Part shown: one piece after another, positions 63,224-64,000 of the stretch | How positions within the stretch are numbered: position 1 is the first letter of the stretch | How the letters are laid out: every line of letters begins with the position of its first letter | Source: JAENVU01 sp963756815 | Lineage (GTDB): Bacteria > Actinomycetota > Acidimicrobiia > IMCC26256 > JAENVU01 | Length of the DNA: 64,000 nt | Assembly: GCA_963756815.1 (NCBI GenBank) | Contig: CAVWPR010000041.1 | Span: 62,001 to 126,000 of the forward strand | Direction of reading: 5' to 3' | The notes under the pieces: generated by a model | What the model was told of the DNA's origin: nothing | The model's database searches: none | What the model saw: the letters and a program-made list of their open reading frames with translations, nothing else | Translations under genes and position numbers: made by a program

Positions 63224-64000
63224 ATGACGACCGAGATCGACGCCATCCGCGCCGCCGTCCTCGAGGGTGCCCCCGGGGACGAGCTGGCCTCCCTCCCGCT
63301 GCCCGAGGCCGTGCGGGGTGCCCTCGTCCGGGCCGACGAGCAGGAGATGTTCGCCGGGCTGCCCTCGGAGCAGAAGGACCCGCGGAAGTCGACCCACGTC
63401 GAGGACTTCCCGTTCCCGGAGATCGCGCCGGACGAGGCGGTGATCGCCGTCATGGCGAGCTCGATCAATTTCAACACGGTGTGGACGTCGATCTTCGAGC
63501 CGCTCCCGACGTTCGGGTTCCTCAAGCGCCTCGGCAAGGAGAGCGTGTGGGGCGCGCGCCACGACCAGCCGTTCCACGTGATGGGGAGCGACGCGTCGGG
63601 CGTGGTGCTGCGCGTGGGTTCGGCGGTGCGCAACTGGAAGCCGGGCGACACGGTCACGGTGCACTGCAACTACCTGGACGACCAGGACCCCTCGGCCCAC
63701 GACGACTCGATGATGGCCACCAACCAGCGCATCTGGGGCTTCGAGTCCAACTTCGGTGGCCTCGCCGACCTGAGCGTGGTGAAGGCGAACCAGCTGATGC
63801 CGAAGGCCGCGCACCTCACGTGGGAGGAGGCCGCGGTCAACGCGCTCTGCAACAGCACGAGCTACCGCATGATCGTGAGTCCGAACGGCTCGCAGATGAC
63901 GCAGGGCCAGTCGGTGCTCGTGTGGGGCGCCACTGGTGGCATCGGCGCGTACGCGTGCCAGTACGTGATGAACGGCGGCGGCACGCCCGTGGGCGTCGTG
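63224..64000 (+). CDS. ccr: Crotonyl-CoA carboxylase/reductase, N-terminal part
   Basis: The gene runs off the window; 259 residues are visible. It belongs to the medium-chain dehydrogenase/reductase family. The start TEIDAIRAAVLEGAPGDELA and DEQEMFAGLPSEQKDPRKST are distinctive, followed by PFPEIAPDEAVIAVMASSIN, FNTVWTSIFEPLPTFGFLKR, HVMGSDASGVVLRVGSAVRN and the NADPH-binding VLVWGATGGIGAYACQYV. Ccr reductively carboxylates crotonyl-CoA to ethylmalonyl-CoA, the key step of the ethylmalonyl-CoA pathway and also a source of polyketide extender units. The divergent thiolase gene fits the assimilation role. Confidence 0.93.
   Translation, partial: MTTEIDAIRAAVLEGAPGDELASLPLPEAVRGALVRADEQEMFAGLPSEQKDPRKSTHVEDFPFPEIAPDEAVIAVMASSINFNTVWTSIFEPLPTFGFLKRLGKESVWGARHDQPFHVMGSDASGVVLRVGSAVRNWKPGDTVTVHCNYLDDQDPSAHDDSMMATNQRIWGFESNFGGLADLSVVKANQLMPKAAHLTWEEAAVNALCNSTSYRMIVSPNGSQMTQGQSVLVWGATGGIGAYACQYVMNGGGTPVGVV

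Overview
The window is about 64 kb of very GC-rich DNA from a high-GC Gram-positive bacterium (Actinomycetota). I favour the class Acidimicrobiia or a close relative. The reasons are marker genes seen here: a histidine-phosphatase/DUF3090/SCO1664 trio, DUF3151, DUF2505, SCO6745-like and DUF2752 genes, an SRP RNA-dnaX-ybaB-recR string, crotonyl-CoA carboxylase/reductase beside a thiolase, and many GTG starts. A TAnnnT box sits 6-8 nt before many start codons, the hallmark of leaderless transcription. The lineage call is inference; no 16S rRNA gene is present. I see no prophage, transposase, integrase or CRISPR array.

Layout. 0-5.4 kb: a LolD/MacB-type ABC exporter, a secreted Ig-like protein, a conserved hypothetical gene and purE. 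5.4-11 kb: nitronate monooxygenase, a MerR-VOC fusion, gmd, DUF3151 and the conserved phosphatase trio. 11-17.5 kb: fatty-acyl-AMP ligase, NhaA, a ClC channel, an F420 hydrogenase beta-like protein and a DUF4328 membrane protein. 17.5-22.9 kb: metal handling (csoR, copA, NRAMP), a DUF2505 gene and metF. 22.8-28.2 kb: a GGDEF-EAL protein, a large repeat-built wall protein and tRNA-Ser(CGA). 28.2-33.3 kb: tadA, an ABC-2 exporter split by a tandem repeat, an RpiB-like isomerase, an MFS transporter and a methyltransferase. 33.4-39.7 kb: an RDD operon, a beta-lactamase-fold hydrolase, a SCO6745-like gene, a PP-loop ATPase, tRNA-Ser(GGA) and an UnbU/RnfD-like membrane protein. 39.8-46.5 kb: SRP RNA, dnaX, ybaB, recR, then metX and metY. 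46.6-51.7 kb: small membrane proteins and a UspA-ABC1 kinase fusion. 51.9-61.7 kb: a signalling region. 61.9-64 kb: thiolase and the start of ccr.

The most unusual stretch is 51.9-61.4 kb. Two tandem membrane-anchored Asp-box propeller proteins, one carrying a DUF6777-type domain, face away from a Ser/Thr protein kinase with an extracellular PQQ-type propeller. The kinase gene overlaps an FHA-class III nucleotide cyclase gene. Converging on that is an EmbR-like SARP/BTAD-FHA regulator, followed by a DUF2510 membrane protein and an M15-type peptidase lipoprotein. Kinase, phospho-threonine readers, a cyclic-nucleotide output and a transcriptional output therefore lie side by side. I read this as one envelope-sensing circuit; that is inference.

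Caution: many otherwise well-conserved genes carry single-base frameshifts (gmd, copA, tadA, the MFS, methyltransferase, NRAMP and UspA-ABC1 genes, and nearly every gene from 51.9 to 61.7 kb). The presumably essential tadA is among them, so I treat most as assembly indels rather than decay. Coordinates for those genes span the whole reconstructed gene.
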